The notes below the pieces were generated by a model. The model was given only the letters and a program-made list of their open reading frames with translations, made no database searches and was not told where the DNA came from. From NCBI GenBank assembly GCA_015680685.1, contig MNCI01026334.1, forward strand, positions 1,187,051 to 1,251,050: a DNA stretch of 64,000 bases, read 5' to 3'. Made by a program: the position numbers and the translations under genes. This DNA comes from Gnetum montanum. Its lineage: Eukaryota > Streptophyta > Gnetopsida > Gnetales > Gnetaceae. This document shows positions 1-13,300 of this stretch, one piece after another; the stretch's first letter is position 1, and each line of letters begins with the position of its first letter.

Positions 1-172
1 ACTTACTTAATCATACACCGTGACAACAACAAGTAAGTCTGGGAAGACAACGAATGATTAACCCCAAGTGTTCCATGGGGCGTTTAGGCATTTAGTCTGC
101 GGAGTTCAACCGGATCGCGCGTGCTACACTCGTTTCGTATGGTTGAGTGTAGGGATACCTCGCCACTCATCA
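1..172 (+). mobile_element. 3' end of an LTR (family C), cut by the window edge
   Basis: The segment is nearly identical, base for base, to the last 177 bases of the solo LTR at 30131-31065, and ends in the same CTCATCA terminus. Only the U5 end is in the window. It abuts LTR sequence in the opposite orientation (173 onwards), so it was inserted into an older family-A LTR. Whether it is a solo LTR or the 3' LTR of a longer element to the left cannot be seen. Confidence 0.85.
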
Positions 173-370
173 ACTAACTACAGAAACAAACTACAAGAGT
201 CTAGCTAAGGATGTAATGAAATTGTTGTTGCTAGTATGACTAAGTGTTAGTATTTATAGGGCTACACAAATCCTAAGACATCACATCAATGATGACATAG
301 GATGAGCTATGATATTGTAGATGCAGTATCGTAGATATGATATCATGCTAGTGAAAAATTGGATTGATCA
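173..370 (-). mobile_element. Antisense fragment of a family-A LTR (U3/R part)
   Basis: Read on the minus strand it starts TGATCAATCC, carries GATATC-type palindromes, a TATA-like CTATAAATAC, and then a stretch resembling the R/U5 start of the family-A LTR at 16865-17732 (CTTGTAGTTTG). It is broken at 173 by the inserted LTR tail. It lies directly beside a gag remnant of the same orientation, so the pol region between gag and this LTR is missing. Confidence 0.6.
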
Positions 371-1340
371 ATAAGCTCTATTGTAGTAGTAATCTCTTTA
401 CCTCTCATGATGCTCTCTTTCCTATTGCCTAATCCTTTCTTTTCATCAATCCTAGTTATTATCCTCTTCATTAGGATGCCTTCTTCTATAGGCATCTCTC
501 TCACGATATCTTCGTCTTTCATCATCATGATCCCTCAATCTTTGCTCTCTCTTACTAGAATTTTTTGACGAGTGTGAAGAAGAAGATGGAGGAGTTGGAG
601 AATGGTGTCCACTGGTTCTCCTTTTCTGACTCCTTGATTCATCACCCTTAGATTCAATAAAGATCTTAGGCCTTGAATTCCTCTTAAGTCTAGAGTCTTG
701 CTTATCTTTCCCATGGGTTTCTATAGGAGCTAAATGTAATTTTATCTTAATGGGATCTTCAATGTAGACAATTGATGTTTAAAAGTGGGATCCATGAGTT
801 TGATAAAATTTCTTGGTTTGGAATACAACATCTTATTTTTTTAGTAGGACAATCGTTTAAGATGCTTTCTTTCCCTTGTCATGCTCATGTCTTGTCTCCA
901 CGACAATATCCTTGCTTGCCTAAGCCTCCATTGGTTGGTATGGCCTAGTCATGTGTTTGGTGATGTGTTAACCTTCTTGCACATGGCCAAGGTTTGACCT
1001 CATAAGGGTTGTTTGAAGCATTGATGGTGTTGAATGTTTCAATGGTAAGACAATGTTGCCTTGTAAATCCCTCCATCTAAGTTGTTCATCTTGGTAAAAA
1101 AAAAAGTGAAGTATGGATAGTAAGGATTAGTGTGAGCATAGGAAATTCTGGTTTGCATCAGTGCACTCTAATCTTCTTCATTAAAATCCTTGTCATAACT
1201 CTCATTAAATTTAATAGCAGGTGGAGATTTTTCCTTGGTTGTAGAAGGCATATTAAATGTTTAACGCTTAAATGTGTACTTTTGAAAAAAATTATTTTAA
1301 GTGTGAAAAATGTGCTAGATGATACTTGATATAACAAACT
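371..1340 (-). pseudogene. Antisense gag remnant of a family-A Athila-like element
   Basis: The minus strand reads as a decayed gag matching the gag of the family-A element at 17873-18700. It has the H-Q-D-E-Q-L-R-W-R-D-L motif near 1090, then the stretch corresponding to 'RPNLGHVQEG', and further on the Ser/Arg-rich segment with SPTPPSSSSHSSK-like composition near 540-610. Stops and frameshifts interrupt it throughout. Gag would form the virus-like particle of the retrotransposon; this copy cannot. The retrotrans_gag core and all of pol are absent, so the element is internally deleted. Confidence 0.75.
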
Positions 1341-1374
1341 TTATAAAATCAACTACTTAGTAAAGATTGACACA

Positions 1375-1392
1375 TCCCCATCAATGGCACTA
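1375..1392 (-). promoter_or_regulatory. Degenerate primer-binding site (tRNA-Asp type), antisense
   Basis: On the minus strand, two bases after the LTR end, the sequence aligns with the primer site of the family-A element at 17734 (TGGCGCCATTGCTGGGA), with a few transitions and one transversion. This fixes the orientation and the LTR boundary at 1394. Confidence 0.6.
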
Positions 1393-1393
1393 A

Positions 1394-2139
1394 TGATAAG
1401 TAGTTGGGTATTCCAACACTCAACCATACAAGCCATGAGTGTTCACAAGTGACTTGATCATAACCTATGGATGGACAACGTAAATATACTAGTAGTTGAT
1501 GTTGTGTTCGTGATCGTTATCTTCTCACGTAGATTTAGTGAAGTGCAGGTTGTATGGTTTAATCTTGGTGAGGTATATGATAGGAGGATAATGTTTGGCT
1601 TAAATTAAAACTAAATGCTACCATGGTGAAAATGGATATGAATGTTAAGTCTAGGTGTGATAGAAATATAAATCTAATCTAGCCTACGACAATAAGTATT
1701 TGTTCTTTGCTTGTTGTACACGTCCTAGATTAATGTAACAATTATTGGGATTACCAAGTGAATTCACTACTGGGTTACCAAACAGTTACACATTTCACTT
1801 GAAATCGGTTATACTTATACCGTGTTACTAAAGGACATTGGAAAAGGAAAGTACTTAGAAAATGCAAAGGACTTAATCAAAGTAAACATGTTGAAAAGTA
1901 AAATTAAACTACAACGGTGAGAAACAATCTCGATCTTTATTGCCGATCATGAATTATGTCTAGGAATAATCCACTTGAATAAAGACTTCGTACAATTGTT
2001 AATCACCACAATGTGGGCATTCACTCTAACTCTTAGTCTAAGTTATAGAAACAAACTGCAAGAATTTGGCCAAGTGTTGGTAAAAGTTGTTATTTTGACA
2101 TGACAGTGGGTTGGTATTTATAGGCATAACCATGGCCAA
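1394..2139 (-). mobile_element. Antisense 5' LTR of a family-A element, interrupted
   Basis: This is the reverse complement of the family-A LTR (compare 16865-17732). It has the terminal TGATAAGTAGTTGGG (plus-strand reading), the stretch equivalent to GCCTCACCAAGAGTTAAACC, the CAATAAAG-type signal region and, near 2110, the TATA region. A solo LTR is inserted at 2140; the remaining LTR sequence resumes at 2912 and fades out near 2990. Divergence from the 16.9 kb copy is obvious, so it is an old insertion. Confidence 0.75.
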
Positions 2140-2906
2140 TGATGAATCACTCAATGGGCTACATCGATGGGCATGCATCAATGCAGTGTTTGTTTTTGCC
2201 TATATAAATGCATGCATCCACTGCATTTATGGCACGTTAAGTTCATAGCATAGCTGAAGTCTTGCAATTTCCTTAGCCCAAAGTTAGAATATTTTTTGAG
2301 TGCCCATAGTAGGATTTCAAGGATTGTATAGTTCTTTATTCTAGCATCTCATACCTAAACACATGGATGTGACTGAGATTCTTGACATTCCTTGTAGGAC
2401 TTGGGATAGATTAATGTTTTCTTTTGTGCACTTTATCACTTATGCATTTTTACATTAATGACCTTGATTAATTAATCTGTTTAATAACAACACATTAGTA
2501 TGACCACTTCTAACATACCACTTAATGCTTGGTAATCCTAGGAGTAGCTTTTGATATGCCCAACAATAAGCACTTGGTAACCGAGTAAGCTTGGATGCTT
2601 ATGTTAGGATAGTTAGATTAAGGTACTAGATTGTTAAGTAGTTAATTCTTAATTAAATCTCTTATTTTGCATTTAGATAAAATAAAAAATATATAAATAT
2701 AAATAAGAATTATGTGCTTTCTCTTACACTTAACCATACACTTGCACTTGCACAAGTGAAGCCAAGAAGATAGTAATCACGTCCCTAAGTCACTATCTTT
2801 GCTCACTAGTGCATGTGGAAACTATAGTCCATAGAATTTGACCGGATTGCTAGTGCAATGCTTGTGATTTGTATGGTTGGGCATAGGGACTACTTGTTGC
2901 TCATCA
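2140..2906 (+). mobile_element. Solo LTR, family E-like
   Basis: It begins TGATGAATCA and ends GCTCATCA, with no internal region. The body follows the family-E LTR at 58768-59604: CTATATAAAT TATA box, AAAGTTAGAATATTTT, a GTAGGA stretch, TTCTTTATTC, and a 3' part with GACCGGATTGC and GTATGGTTGGGCATAGGG. Flanking pentamers are GCCAA (2135-2139) and ACCAA (2907-2911), a target-site duplication with one change. Unequal LTR recombination after insertion is the likely origin. Confidence 0.75.
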
Positions 2907-2990
2907 ACCAACTACATCACATCTATGATGATGTATGGAGGGCTACCCAATAACAAAAAGGTTTTATCAATAAGGCTTGAAGAATGCAAT

Positions 2991-4333
2991 TATCACCGCA
3001 AATTTTGGTGAGAAAATTAAGATACTTGGAAAGTTTACACTTATCCAAAAATTTGAATAGTTGAGCAGTGTCTAATACATTAAGGTATTCTTACTGATAC
3101 TTATCTTCAACATATGAAAATTATTTCTACTTGATATCCTTGAGAAATTTATAAATTATAATCTCCTCGACAATTTAAAATTCAGGTTGCTTGTTGAATG
3201 ACATGCTTTCTAAACCTTGTATTGATTTTCCCAACGAATAACACGCTGCTATTTTCGTCTCCGTGGCTCCTCGGAAATACACTAAGCCCAACCTCATTAT
3301 TTCGTGGAAGCAGTCAAAAGAAACATGCATGGCTTCTAAACGAAACATTCAAAACATCAACCACAACCAGAAAACCTTCTAACTCTTACATAACAGAAAC
3401 CTTGTTCAACATTCGACCAGAACGCGGAGGCCAAAGTAAAATGACGAAGACCACCGAACCTTCCAAGCGAAGCAACGCCTACCACCGTTGTAACGTCACA
3501 CCTCATCCCCCCCTGAAATCCAAGTCCAAGGCGCCAACCCAAATTTCGAAAAGAATTTTACCTCCAAACAATTTTAACGCAAACACATGCCATCCCAACC
3601 AAAAAAAGTAAAGGGAAAAACAAAAAAAAAAAAACCACCACCACCACAAATAATTACACGAAGAATGACACCAAATGAATGAAGGAATAATCAGCACCGA
3701 CCGTGGCCAGACAGAACCGTGGCCTAAATTGGCCACGGGCCACGTCAGCGCACAGGACAACGAAAAAGCGGCGACGACGACGAAGAAGCGGGAGCAAACG
3801 CAGCGCAGTACTAATTCCAAAACGTAAATTTCAATTTTTTTTTAAAAAGAAAAACATCGAAAAAGGACACTTTTTATCCTCCGTTGGCACCTCGTCCGAA
3901 TGCTATTATGGAAATGGAAAAGAGGGGTGAAATAGCTACGACGACTTGTGCGATTGATTTCATTTTAGCGGAGAACGAAAGCGAAAATGAGAGTATTTAG
4001 CTAAGCTTTGCGGTTCCACTTTTTCGGCAGCTGTTCAAACCCCGCCCTGGCTCTCGCTCTTCTCAACTCCATTCCATTCCAGCAACGGCACGAGCACACC
4101 AGAGCCACGATTTGGGCGCAGCAGGGTTCTTCTTCTCTGCCTCGTTGCATCGGTTTTTCGCAGATCGGAATCAAAATCTGAGCTTGGAATTAACTGCGTC
4201 GCGCGGTAGGGTTTGATTGTCAAAGCGTCGATCTCTAGGGCTTCTGGACCTGCGATCCATCCAGATCTGCGTCGTCAATTTTGAGCTCCGACCGCGCAAA
4301 TTTGTTGTCGATCCGCGGACACTCGGCGCCAGG
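2991..4333 (+). promoter_or_regulatory. Upstream region and probable 5' leader of the DRP2 gene
   Basis: No convincing gene lies here. 2991-3200 is AT-rich sequence of unknown origin, possibly more decayed repeat. From about 3250 the base composition shifts to higher GC, with a run of GGCCACGG-type motifs at 3701-3747. A pyrimidine-rich stretch at about 4040-4150, typical of plant 5' untranslated leaders, precedes the ATG at 4334. The transcription start cannot be placed from sequence alone. Open frames at 3198-3611 and 3503-3820 lack any family resemblance. Confidence 0.45.
3701..3747. promoter_or_regulatory. Cluster of CCGTGGCC/GGCCACGG motifs with a palindrome
   Basis: CCGTGGCC occurs at 3701-3708 and 3717-3724. 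The second copy faces a perfect inverted copy GGCCACGG at 3731-3738 across a 6-base AT spacer (TAAATT). Directly adjoining is GGGCCACGTCA (3737-3747), which contains CACGTCA, a core seen in plant bZIP sites. The cluster lies about 600 bases before the DRP2 start codon. Its role in transcription is inferred only from symmetry and position. Confidence 0.4.
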
Positions 4334-7300
4334 ATGGAGGCCATGGAGAATTTGGTGCAGCTGCAGGAATCCATGGAGCAGGCCGCCGCCATACTCGAGG
4401 ACGATGTCGATGCTCCTTCCAGGGACGACAGCGGCTCCTCCGCTCCTACTTTCCTGAACGTTGTCGCCATCGGCAATGTTGTAAGTATCCGTTTTCTTCT
4501 TCAGTGCGTCCTTCTTTTCATGTTCTTGGCTCCAAATACGCAGATGGCGCTTGCGCCTTTTCAATTCGTGATGCTTTCACCTAGGATTGCCGTGGATCTT
4601 TGCTCGCGTTGTTTGCTGGAATCTCTTATGTTTTGGATGCTATCTGCCGTGATGAACTCCAGCGTTGCCTTTCGCTTGGCCAAGAAATTGAAATCCGGTT
4701 TCAAGGGTAAATTCGATGCCGTGGATTATTTAATCGGCAGCTTTTCAAGTCCAGGATTCGTCAAAGTATTCTTTTTACGCGAATTTTTAAACAATGCTGT
4801 ATGCAGAATTGCAGATATATATTAAATTATCGAATGTGATTTGCTGTATTCGAATCAGTGAGCAGTTTTCACTTTTTCTGTAAATTATCGAATGTGATTT
4901 GCTGAGATATTGTACGGTTTTTGAGGTCGTGTCTTAAAATACGAAAGTGTATAGAAAATTTTAAAGGAAAATTTCAATTTTTGAGCTTTATTTACATAGT
5001 ATAATTTTATGCCAATTAAGAATTGATAATTATTTAATCGTAATTTCATTTCACATGTATATGTCAGTAATCTATTTACAGGGTTAAATTAAAAACGTTT
5101 GCTTAAGACACGCACCTATGCTACGGCATAGCGGGTGCAGAGGGGTCCCGGTACTGGGATTTGAACCCGGCACTCTCCAATACAACACTATGTGAGTTAA
5201 CCATCTAAAAAGTGCTTATGTCAGCCATGTTGAAACAAAAGAGTATCACACATTTATTGAAAAAAAGTGCTACATTCGTTCAAATCATATTAACCTACAA
5301 AATTTTTCTACTAGGAGCATTGTGATATCGTGGATTCACCTGTGTTATCATACTTATACCAAAGACAGCTATATTCATGGTGCAGTGGTGGTTGACCTTT
5401 GCTCCTGGATTCAATGTTATTGCTTTTCGTAACCAACCAAACAAATAAAGTATAAGTTTCATTATCTATAAAATTAAATTTAGAGTAAAACCAGGAACAG
5501 TGATGTTGTCAGTGATTCAGGCAATACTCTGCATCATAAATAAGCCGTGCAACACTGCATACCGTCCAGAATAGTAACCCTCAAAGCCTGTCGTACGGAA
5601 GTAGAAGGTCACAGAGATCAACGAGGGAACATGTTTTAGGATCTCTTTTGGTTTGCGTGTTACTTAAATTGCCTGATTGATGATATATAAGCAGGTAATC
5701 TAAAAGTCATTGATAATAATAATAGATTAAACGAAGGCTATCACTTATTATTTACCAGCCCATTATCATCATTAATTTACAGCTTTAATCTTGACAATCT
5801 TCTCCTGCCAACCGTCACAGCTATTTTTGCTTTCCATCCCCTAAAAATCTAGCAGATTCTTTCTATCAGAATTTTATAATTAAAAATGCTAGTAATGCAT
5901 ATCAGTTATTAGTGCTCCAACTTATATTTTAATTGTCTAACATTGTTGTCATAGGGCAGACCACCATTTAGATGCATAGCTTCCAGACAGATAAAAGGAG
6001 CTTTGTCATCTGTATAATGTTGGTTCTGTTTTTGATAGGAAGAAGAGAAATTATTTCAAATTTATTGTGGCTGAACTAAGTAATGCTCAGTTATTGATTC
6101 TCTTTTTTCATTTGTTGAAAATATTAAGGGATGTGATTTGTTAGTAGAGTTGTATGATCTGCATTCTAGAATTGGTTGAAATTGATCTTGTCCAATAAAT
6201 CTTTAAGGTCATTGAATTTAGTGGATTTTTAAAGCTGGTGAAATTGTGCTATTTGTTTATACAAGGGAAGTGAGGATCTTGCTTATGAACATGACATGAA
6301 TTTGAAACCTTATTTGAAAAATTCTTAATTCATATAAAGGGAAACTTATTTTCTAACAATTAAATTAATTTATTTTAAAAATGTTTTAAAACTAAACCCT
6401 TACAATTTAATGGCAATTCAGTTGCTTTAAATGAATCTTGCCTTTTCTTTTGTAGGGTGCTGGAAAATCTGCAGTGTTGAACAGTCTTATAGGGCACCCT
6501 GTCCTGGTATATGTTCAGCTTTTGAAAAATTTCGTTTTAATTATTTAGTGTTTGTTTGCTTATGAAATCGAATTGTTGACTTGATTGAATCTATTTTAAT
6601 TTTAGCCTACTGGAGAAAATGGAGCCACACGTGCACCAATAGTTGTTGACTTACAACGTGACAGTTCTCTCAGTAGCAGAAATATTGTTCTTCAAATTGA
6701 AAACAAGTCACAAAATGTTAATGCAAGTATGTTTTTATTTCTTATCCAGCTCCATTATTTTTTAAAAACGTTGTAAAGCTATCAGTTCATATATGAGGAT
6801 TGTTGCCTTTAGCAATGCTTTTCTTTATGTTTCTCAATATAAATTTTATGGGTACTGTTTCTCTTAGGTGCACTTCGTCATCATCTACAAGAAAAGTTAG
6901 GAAGAGGATCTGGTAAAGGTCGTGCAGAGGAGATATACATGAAGCTCAGAACTAGCACATGTATGTAAAATTGCTGAGGCAAAATTTTAAGATTATCTTT
7001 ATTTATTATGTATCTTCTTTTTCTATATAAAAAACATCATAAAAATTCTATTGCATTAGACAAAGTTTGGGGATATTCGGATGTTGGGATGTGGGAACAC
7101 ACGAGTTTGGTTATGTGAATCTAATGTAAACATTAGTTTTAAGATATTGTAAAATAGTGTGGAAACAAACATGAAAATATGATATGGTGAACATTGAACA
7201 GTTCTTTGAGAATTGTTTGTCAGGCTTATGACTTGCATCCTACAAGTTGCAAGTTTAACCTATGTAGGTTGTACTATGCTACATGCGATTTGGGGGTATG

Positions 7301-10300
7301 TAAAAACATACCTTCATGTTCATGTCACCTAGATGGTCATCACATTTAGGTTAGAGTTAGCTAGATAGTCATCATAAAAACTATTGTCAAATCTCACCAA
7401 GCCAAATGGGTCCCCAGGGTTTCAATGGGACAAAGAAGTATCTTTTGTTATTTTGAGGTTGAAAGTGCATCACATAGTTTTGGTTTTTGTCCTTTTATTT
7501 TAAAGGACTGTTAGCTGAATTTTGTGCAAAGGACTGTAATGCTAAATAATATTTCCTAAATTTTTTCATTCTATATTATATACGAATATTTAAGAATTGA
7601 TCCATTTGATTTTATGTAAAATGAAAAGATTCCCTTAGCCAAATTATAGATATATATTATAAATATATTTCTATTGACCATTAAAAGGTTGGCATTTTGG
7701 AAGGCTGGCTGCAAATTCCATAGTTATTTCACATCAGTAAGGAGTTCTGTGGTGATTTTGCAGTTTGTGAGCTTTTTTTGCTTATAACCATTAGGTTTTA
7801 AGTTTGTGTTAAGATGCTGCCCATAGTAATGACATATGATTAGGTTGGTGTTAGCTAGATAGGAAAACATAATAACTATTGTCAAGTCACATGTCTCAAG
7901 GTTTTTTGAAAGTATTTGTAAACAGCCTTTGACCATTGTTTCCTGGAAGGGAAAAAAATGCTCTTTCAATGTCGGTTAAATTGCCAGCCATAAAAGCTAT
8001 TGTCAAGTCACCTTTCTACCCTAATGGTTCATCCAATTTCTGGTTGAAAGACAATAAGAATGCAAATTTTCATATCGCTCATTTTGACTCCGGTTTACTT
8101 TTGGGGATTTTGTATTGGATGATCTTGTTAAAAACATATTTTTATGAGAATTTCTGCTTCTTACAATATGAAGCCATACTAGTTTAGAATCTTCTTTAGC
8201 TTTATCATCAGCGGTATGGAATGAAATGAATGGAAGATGTCATATTTATATGCAACCTGTAAAAGTTGGTTAGCCTCATTAATTTTATTTTGTTTAATAA
8301 TGTCAGACAATTTTAATTATATTGATTTAAATTATCTGAACATTAAAATACATTTTTTCTTTGGAAAATGTTGAATTTTGTGTTTTATCAATTTTTATGT
8401 AAACTCTTATAATGTTAATGGCCCTAAATTTATAGAATATGTACTATGATGTTTATTCTATTTTATGATGCAGCTCCTCCGTTAAAGCTAATTGATTTGC
8501 CTGGACTTGAGCAAAGAGCTGCTGATGATTCAATGGTCAGTAACTGAAATTCCTTAGAATATACATTAGTTAATTTATTCTTCATTGTTGTACAGTTGAG
8601 TAAACATTGTTGTACAGTTAGTAAATATTGTAATACAATTGATTTGCTTTAGAACTACAAGCATGTCTTAACAATTTTATTTTTATAGTGCAGCTCAGTG
8701 AATATTGTCAACACAATGATGCCATTTTATTGGTTGTAGTGCCTGCGTCGCAGGCTCCAGAAATAACTTCATCAAGGGCCCTTAAACAAGCTCTTGAATT
8801 TGATCCTGATGGTATGTTTTTGAATTTAATCCTGCTCAAATTATTTTTTGGTTTATAAAATGAAAAAGCCTACAGTTTGGTTTGTACTGTAGACATTTTA
8901 ATTTAGTTTTTAAACATATACCTTAGGTACAAGGATCATTGGTGTTATTAGTAAGATTGATCAAGCAGTGTCGGATCAAAAAAGTCTTGCCGCTGTTCAA
9001 GCTTTGCTGTTAAATCAAGGGCCACGTGTTACTCAAGATGTTCCTTGGGTAGCATTGATTGGTCAGTCTGTTTCTATTGCTAGTGCCCAGTCTGGATCTT
9101 CTGGTGGTGAAAGCTCTTCTCTAGAAACAGCTTGGAGAGCAGAAAGTGAGAGTTTGAAATCAATCTTGACGGGTTCTCCACAAATGAAACTAGGGAGAAT
9201 AGCTTTGGTAGATACATTGGCACGCCAGATTCGAAAGAGAATGAAATTGCGGTTGCCCAGTCTTCTTTCAGGGTATATATGTTCACCCCAAACACATTCT
9301 GCGTGTGATTATTTAATTGCTAAGATGTTTCAGTAGTATTTAACAGATCTATTGCCCTTTATTTTTGAATTTTCAACGAGAATCAATACTCCATGGAAGT
9401 ATTTGAACAACCAAATTTTTATTAATTTTTGCCCATATTTCTATGAAAAGTTTCTTTTATTTTTTCTTAATTTTTTTAAAAATCTATTTACAAGTTGGTT
9501 GATACCCAAGTTCCTCATATTGTTTTATTTAGAGTATACATCTGAATGTATATGGCATTAAGTAGACAGTAAGCCATAGAAGATCATCAAATCGTTTGCC
9601 TACCTTAATAGGTCATCTCATATTGATTGGATAAAGGCACCATTATCATGACGATGGTGCACCTGAGTATTTAGATGGTTTTTGGAAATCCAACTTGCAT
9701 ATTGTATAGCTAACATGAAACTTGGTCTAGTAATGTTACATTGAATTTGCTGCTGATTTCTTTTAGATGTGAGGGGTGGTTCTATATCATGTCTCTATTT
9801 AACTATTGAGATGAACAGTTTTGTTACTAAGTAATATCTTAATTCTCCTATCACTTATTTTGCTGTGGGAACTTTTTTCATCTTAATGGTTAATAATATC
9901 TCAAGCAACGATGGAAGATTAATGCTTCAATATTGAGTCTGGAGTTTTTACTTTCCATCATGAGCTTTTTGTGTTTTGACACTCTACATCCCATGATGGT
10001 ATAGGTTAGAAGGTCGATCACAAATGGTTGATGACGAGCTGGCAAGGTTAGGAGAGCAGTTGATACAAACACCAGAAGGAACCCGTGCTGTTGCTCTTGA
10101 GCTTTGTCGTGAGTTTGAAGATAAATTTCTTCTACACATTGCCTCAGGAGAGGTTTGTAGCTTTCTTTATGTTGCTGCTTTTAATAAATGCAATATTTTG
10201 AATGGTTAATTTTTCCTACATACACATAATAATCATGTGCTTGCTTGAGTTGGTCATATAGGCTGGCGGCTGGAAGGTGGTTGCATGTTTTGAGGGAAGT

Positions 10301-13300
10301 TTTCCTAACAGAATTAAACAACTTCCACTGGACAGGCATTTTGACATTGCTAATGTGAAGAAGGTACTTACATGTCACGCTTCCTTATTATTATCTTTAT
10401 TTTGTTGGTTCAATTTACAATTTTTCATCATAAAGTTAAGTTTGTAAACTTTTAAAAAGTTTTTCTCTCCTGTTTGTGTTTCTAGATCTGTTTAGAAGCA
10501 GATGGATACCAACCTTATTTGATATCTCCAGAAAAAGGTTTAAGGGCTTTAATTAAAAGTAGCTTGGAGCAAGCAAAAGAGCCTGCTCGTCTCTGTGTTG
10601 ATGAGGTAAGTGCTTTGTTTTAAATTGCCCATTTCAAATGGTATACTCGTTAGAGCTTTATTTTTTTTAACTTTAAAAAATTGTGACTAGTCTAGTTTAT
10701 GTATTCAAAGCCTTAGATTAGTAAGAAAATATCATGATCGTTGGTTTATAAGCTCACAAATAGCTGTATTTCTTGGAGTGAAAGCCATCTGTAACTGGAA
10801 GTTGCTATTGCATTTTTAAGATGAATTTTGGCATTTGTAAACCATTTTTTAAAGAACGCAAGTTGATTTTATTAATGGAAGTTTTAGTAATCTTGAAATA
10901 ATAAATGTCCACATGATATTGCTAATGAGATATCAGAACCAATGTTCCAAGATTGTGTGTAATAGTACATGCTAACTGTTGCAAGCAGAAGTTCATTATG
11001 AATACTTCTTATATGGCATATTTTTAAGAAGCCTTGTTCTTGTTAACTGTACTGAGTCACATTTGTTATTTTCTGTGATGATGTTGTCTTTTCTAACTCA
11101 TATTTGTGTTTTTTAGGTGCATCGTGTACTTATTGACATAGTTTCGGCAGCAGCAAATTCCACTCCAGCCCTAACAAGATATCCTCCATTTAAACGTGAA
11201 GTAAGCAAATGAACATATTGACATTTGTTTGATAAGCATCTTTACGAGTTTAATGGAATTTTGTAATGTTACTGATAGAAAGTAAAAATCTTCCACAAAT
11301 ATTTTGGCAAATTTATCAGTTGCCTTCCAGTGCATCCCTGGTGTCAATAGTTCAAATTAAGTTATTACATGAGTAACAAACTCTGATACTATCCAGCAGG
11401 CTGTTGGTCCGAGTTAGCAACTGTTCTTTTTTAGTTGAAAAATAACAGTTGGATACTTGGATGAGTGTGTAATGCGTACAACTGGAATAGTGGATACATA
11501 GATAAGATTAATCTATTTGTGGATTCTTGTCTTCTAGCTTCTCCTGTACATGTCAGTACAACATGCTGGAATTTAACCCATATTGTAGGATGCAAACTAG
11601 AAGCCTCACTAACAAGCCACATATTGATATTAATATGGTTCCGAGCAACAATTATGTAATTGCAGTAATATTAACATGGCTGGAACCAACTATTCTAAAA
11701 TAGAAACATTCTACCCATATATTACTGCCCTATAGTAGCGAATGCTATAATTTATAGTGTAATCTGTGGCTAACTACGCTAAAATGAAGCAGATTGTTGC
11801 TATTGCTTCTGCTGCATTGGATGAATTCAGAGCTGAAGCAAAGAAAATGGTTGTTGCTCTTGTTGACATGGAGAGATCATTTGTTCCTCCTCAGCATTTT
11901 GTTCGTTTGATGCAAAGGAGGTACTGTAAAACTGAATACTTGACTTTTCTGTTATTTTGGGCCTTGTAAATATGGAATACATTTTAAAGAAGCTGTGTTT
12001 TTTTACATCTCTGTTAGGTTGGAAAGACAAAGAAGAGAGGATGAAATTAGAAATCGAGCATCCAAAAAGGGACATGATGCAGAACACAGTTTACTGAACA
12101 GGGTAATCTACATTTTCCCGTCTTCTTTTTAGATATGTAGTTTCACTTAAAACTATTTGGCAAGTAAATGCGCAACACAGTTTTAGTTGTATATGCCTTA
12201 TATGTTAACTGTCTCAGGCTACAAGTCCTCAGCCGAGCTCTCAACAGTCTGGTGGAAACCTTAAATCAATGAAAGAGAAATCCAATCAAGGGGATAAAGA
12301 CAATAAGGAGGGATCAGTTCAAACTGCTGGACCTGGTGGTGAGCTTACAGCGGGTATATTTGAAAACCTTTCCTGTGACTTTCTTTGTTCTGGCAATGTT
12401 CTAGTCACACTTAAGGCTATATGTGAGTTTCTTAGGGTCAATTCAATTGTTTTGTGGGTGCTTGAAAAGATGATATGAATATTATTTTATGATTATTATT
12501 AACGATAATGTTGAAAATACTGTATTATTTTTGTATATTTTGGTTGGATGATTCCTTTTGTTAACAAAATTAATGTGATTGGCTGGACATGTATTCTTAA
12601 AAAGTAAATTGTTTGCTTTGAACTTCTTTAACTGGACACAGGGTATACGATTTGAAATTAACTAGGTTCATTTATGTCTCACCATATACTTTTGGAACCA
12701 AAATAATGAGCTTGGAAGTTCAGATTTCTAAACAAGCAAGCAACACACATTCCTACTCCAGTAGGGATGGGAGTGGAAAGAATAATATAACTTTGTAAAT
12801 TAAACAATTTTCAGGATTTTTGCTGAAGAAAAGTACCAAAAATAGTGGTTGGAGTAGGCGATGGTTTGTGTTAAACGAGAAGACTGGGAAGGTGAATTTC
12901 TTGTTTCATTAAAGTATTGTTTTGGCTCTTGAATCACATTTGTATATGTACCAACATAAAATGTTATGCATGCAGCTGGGGTACACCAAAAAACCCGAGG
13001 AAAGGCATTTCCGGGGTGTTATTCAGTTGGAGGTAGCATTCTTGTCCTGTCTTGCATATTATTCTAAATATTTTTTTTCCACATCCTTTGTTTGAACATC
13101 TAGCGGTGGAATGTGAAGTGTCTTGAATTCGCATGAAGAGGCATTGTTTTCATATTTGGATCTAATGGTTCTTTCTTAAAGATGTGTTTCTTGTGCTCTT
13201 GTAATCGTGATACTGGTATGTATTAATTCCGTCAGGAATGCACCATTGAAGAAATACCGGAAGATGGTTCTGATCCATCAAGCAAAACAAGTACTAAGGA

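Noticed and set aside
4217-4825. 202-codon frame across DRP2 exon 1
   Set aside because: Different frame from the DRP2 exon and runs into intron 1; a chance frame in a GC-rich leader.
5092-5215. tRNA gene on the minus strand
   Set aside because: The B box is good, but I cannot pair an acceptor stem or a full cloverleaf; a SINE fits better.
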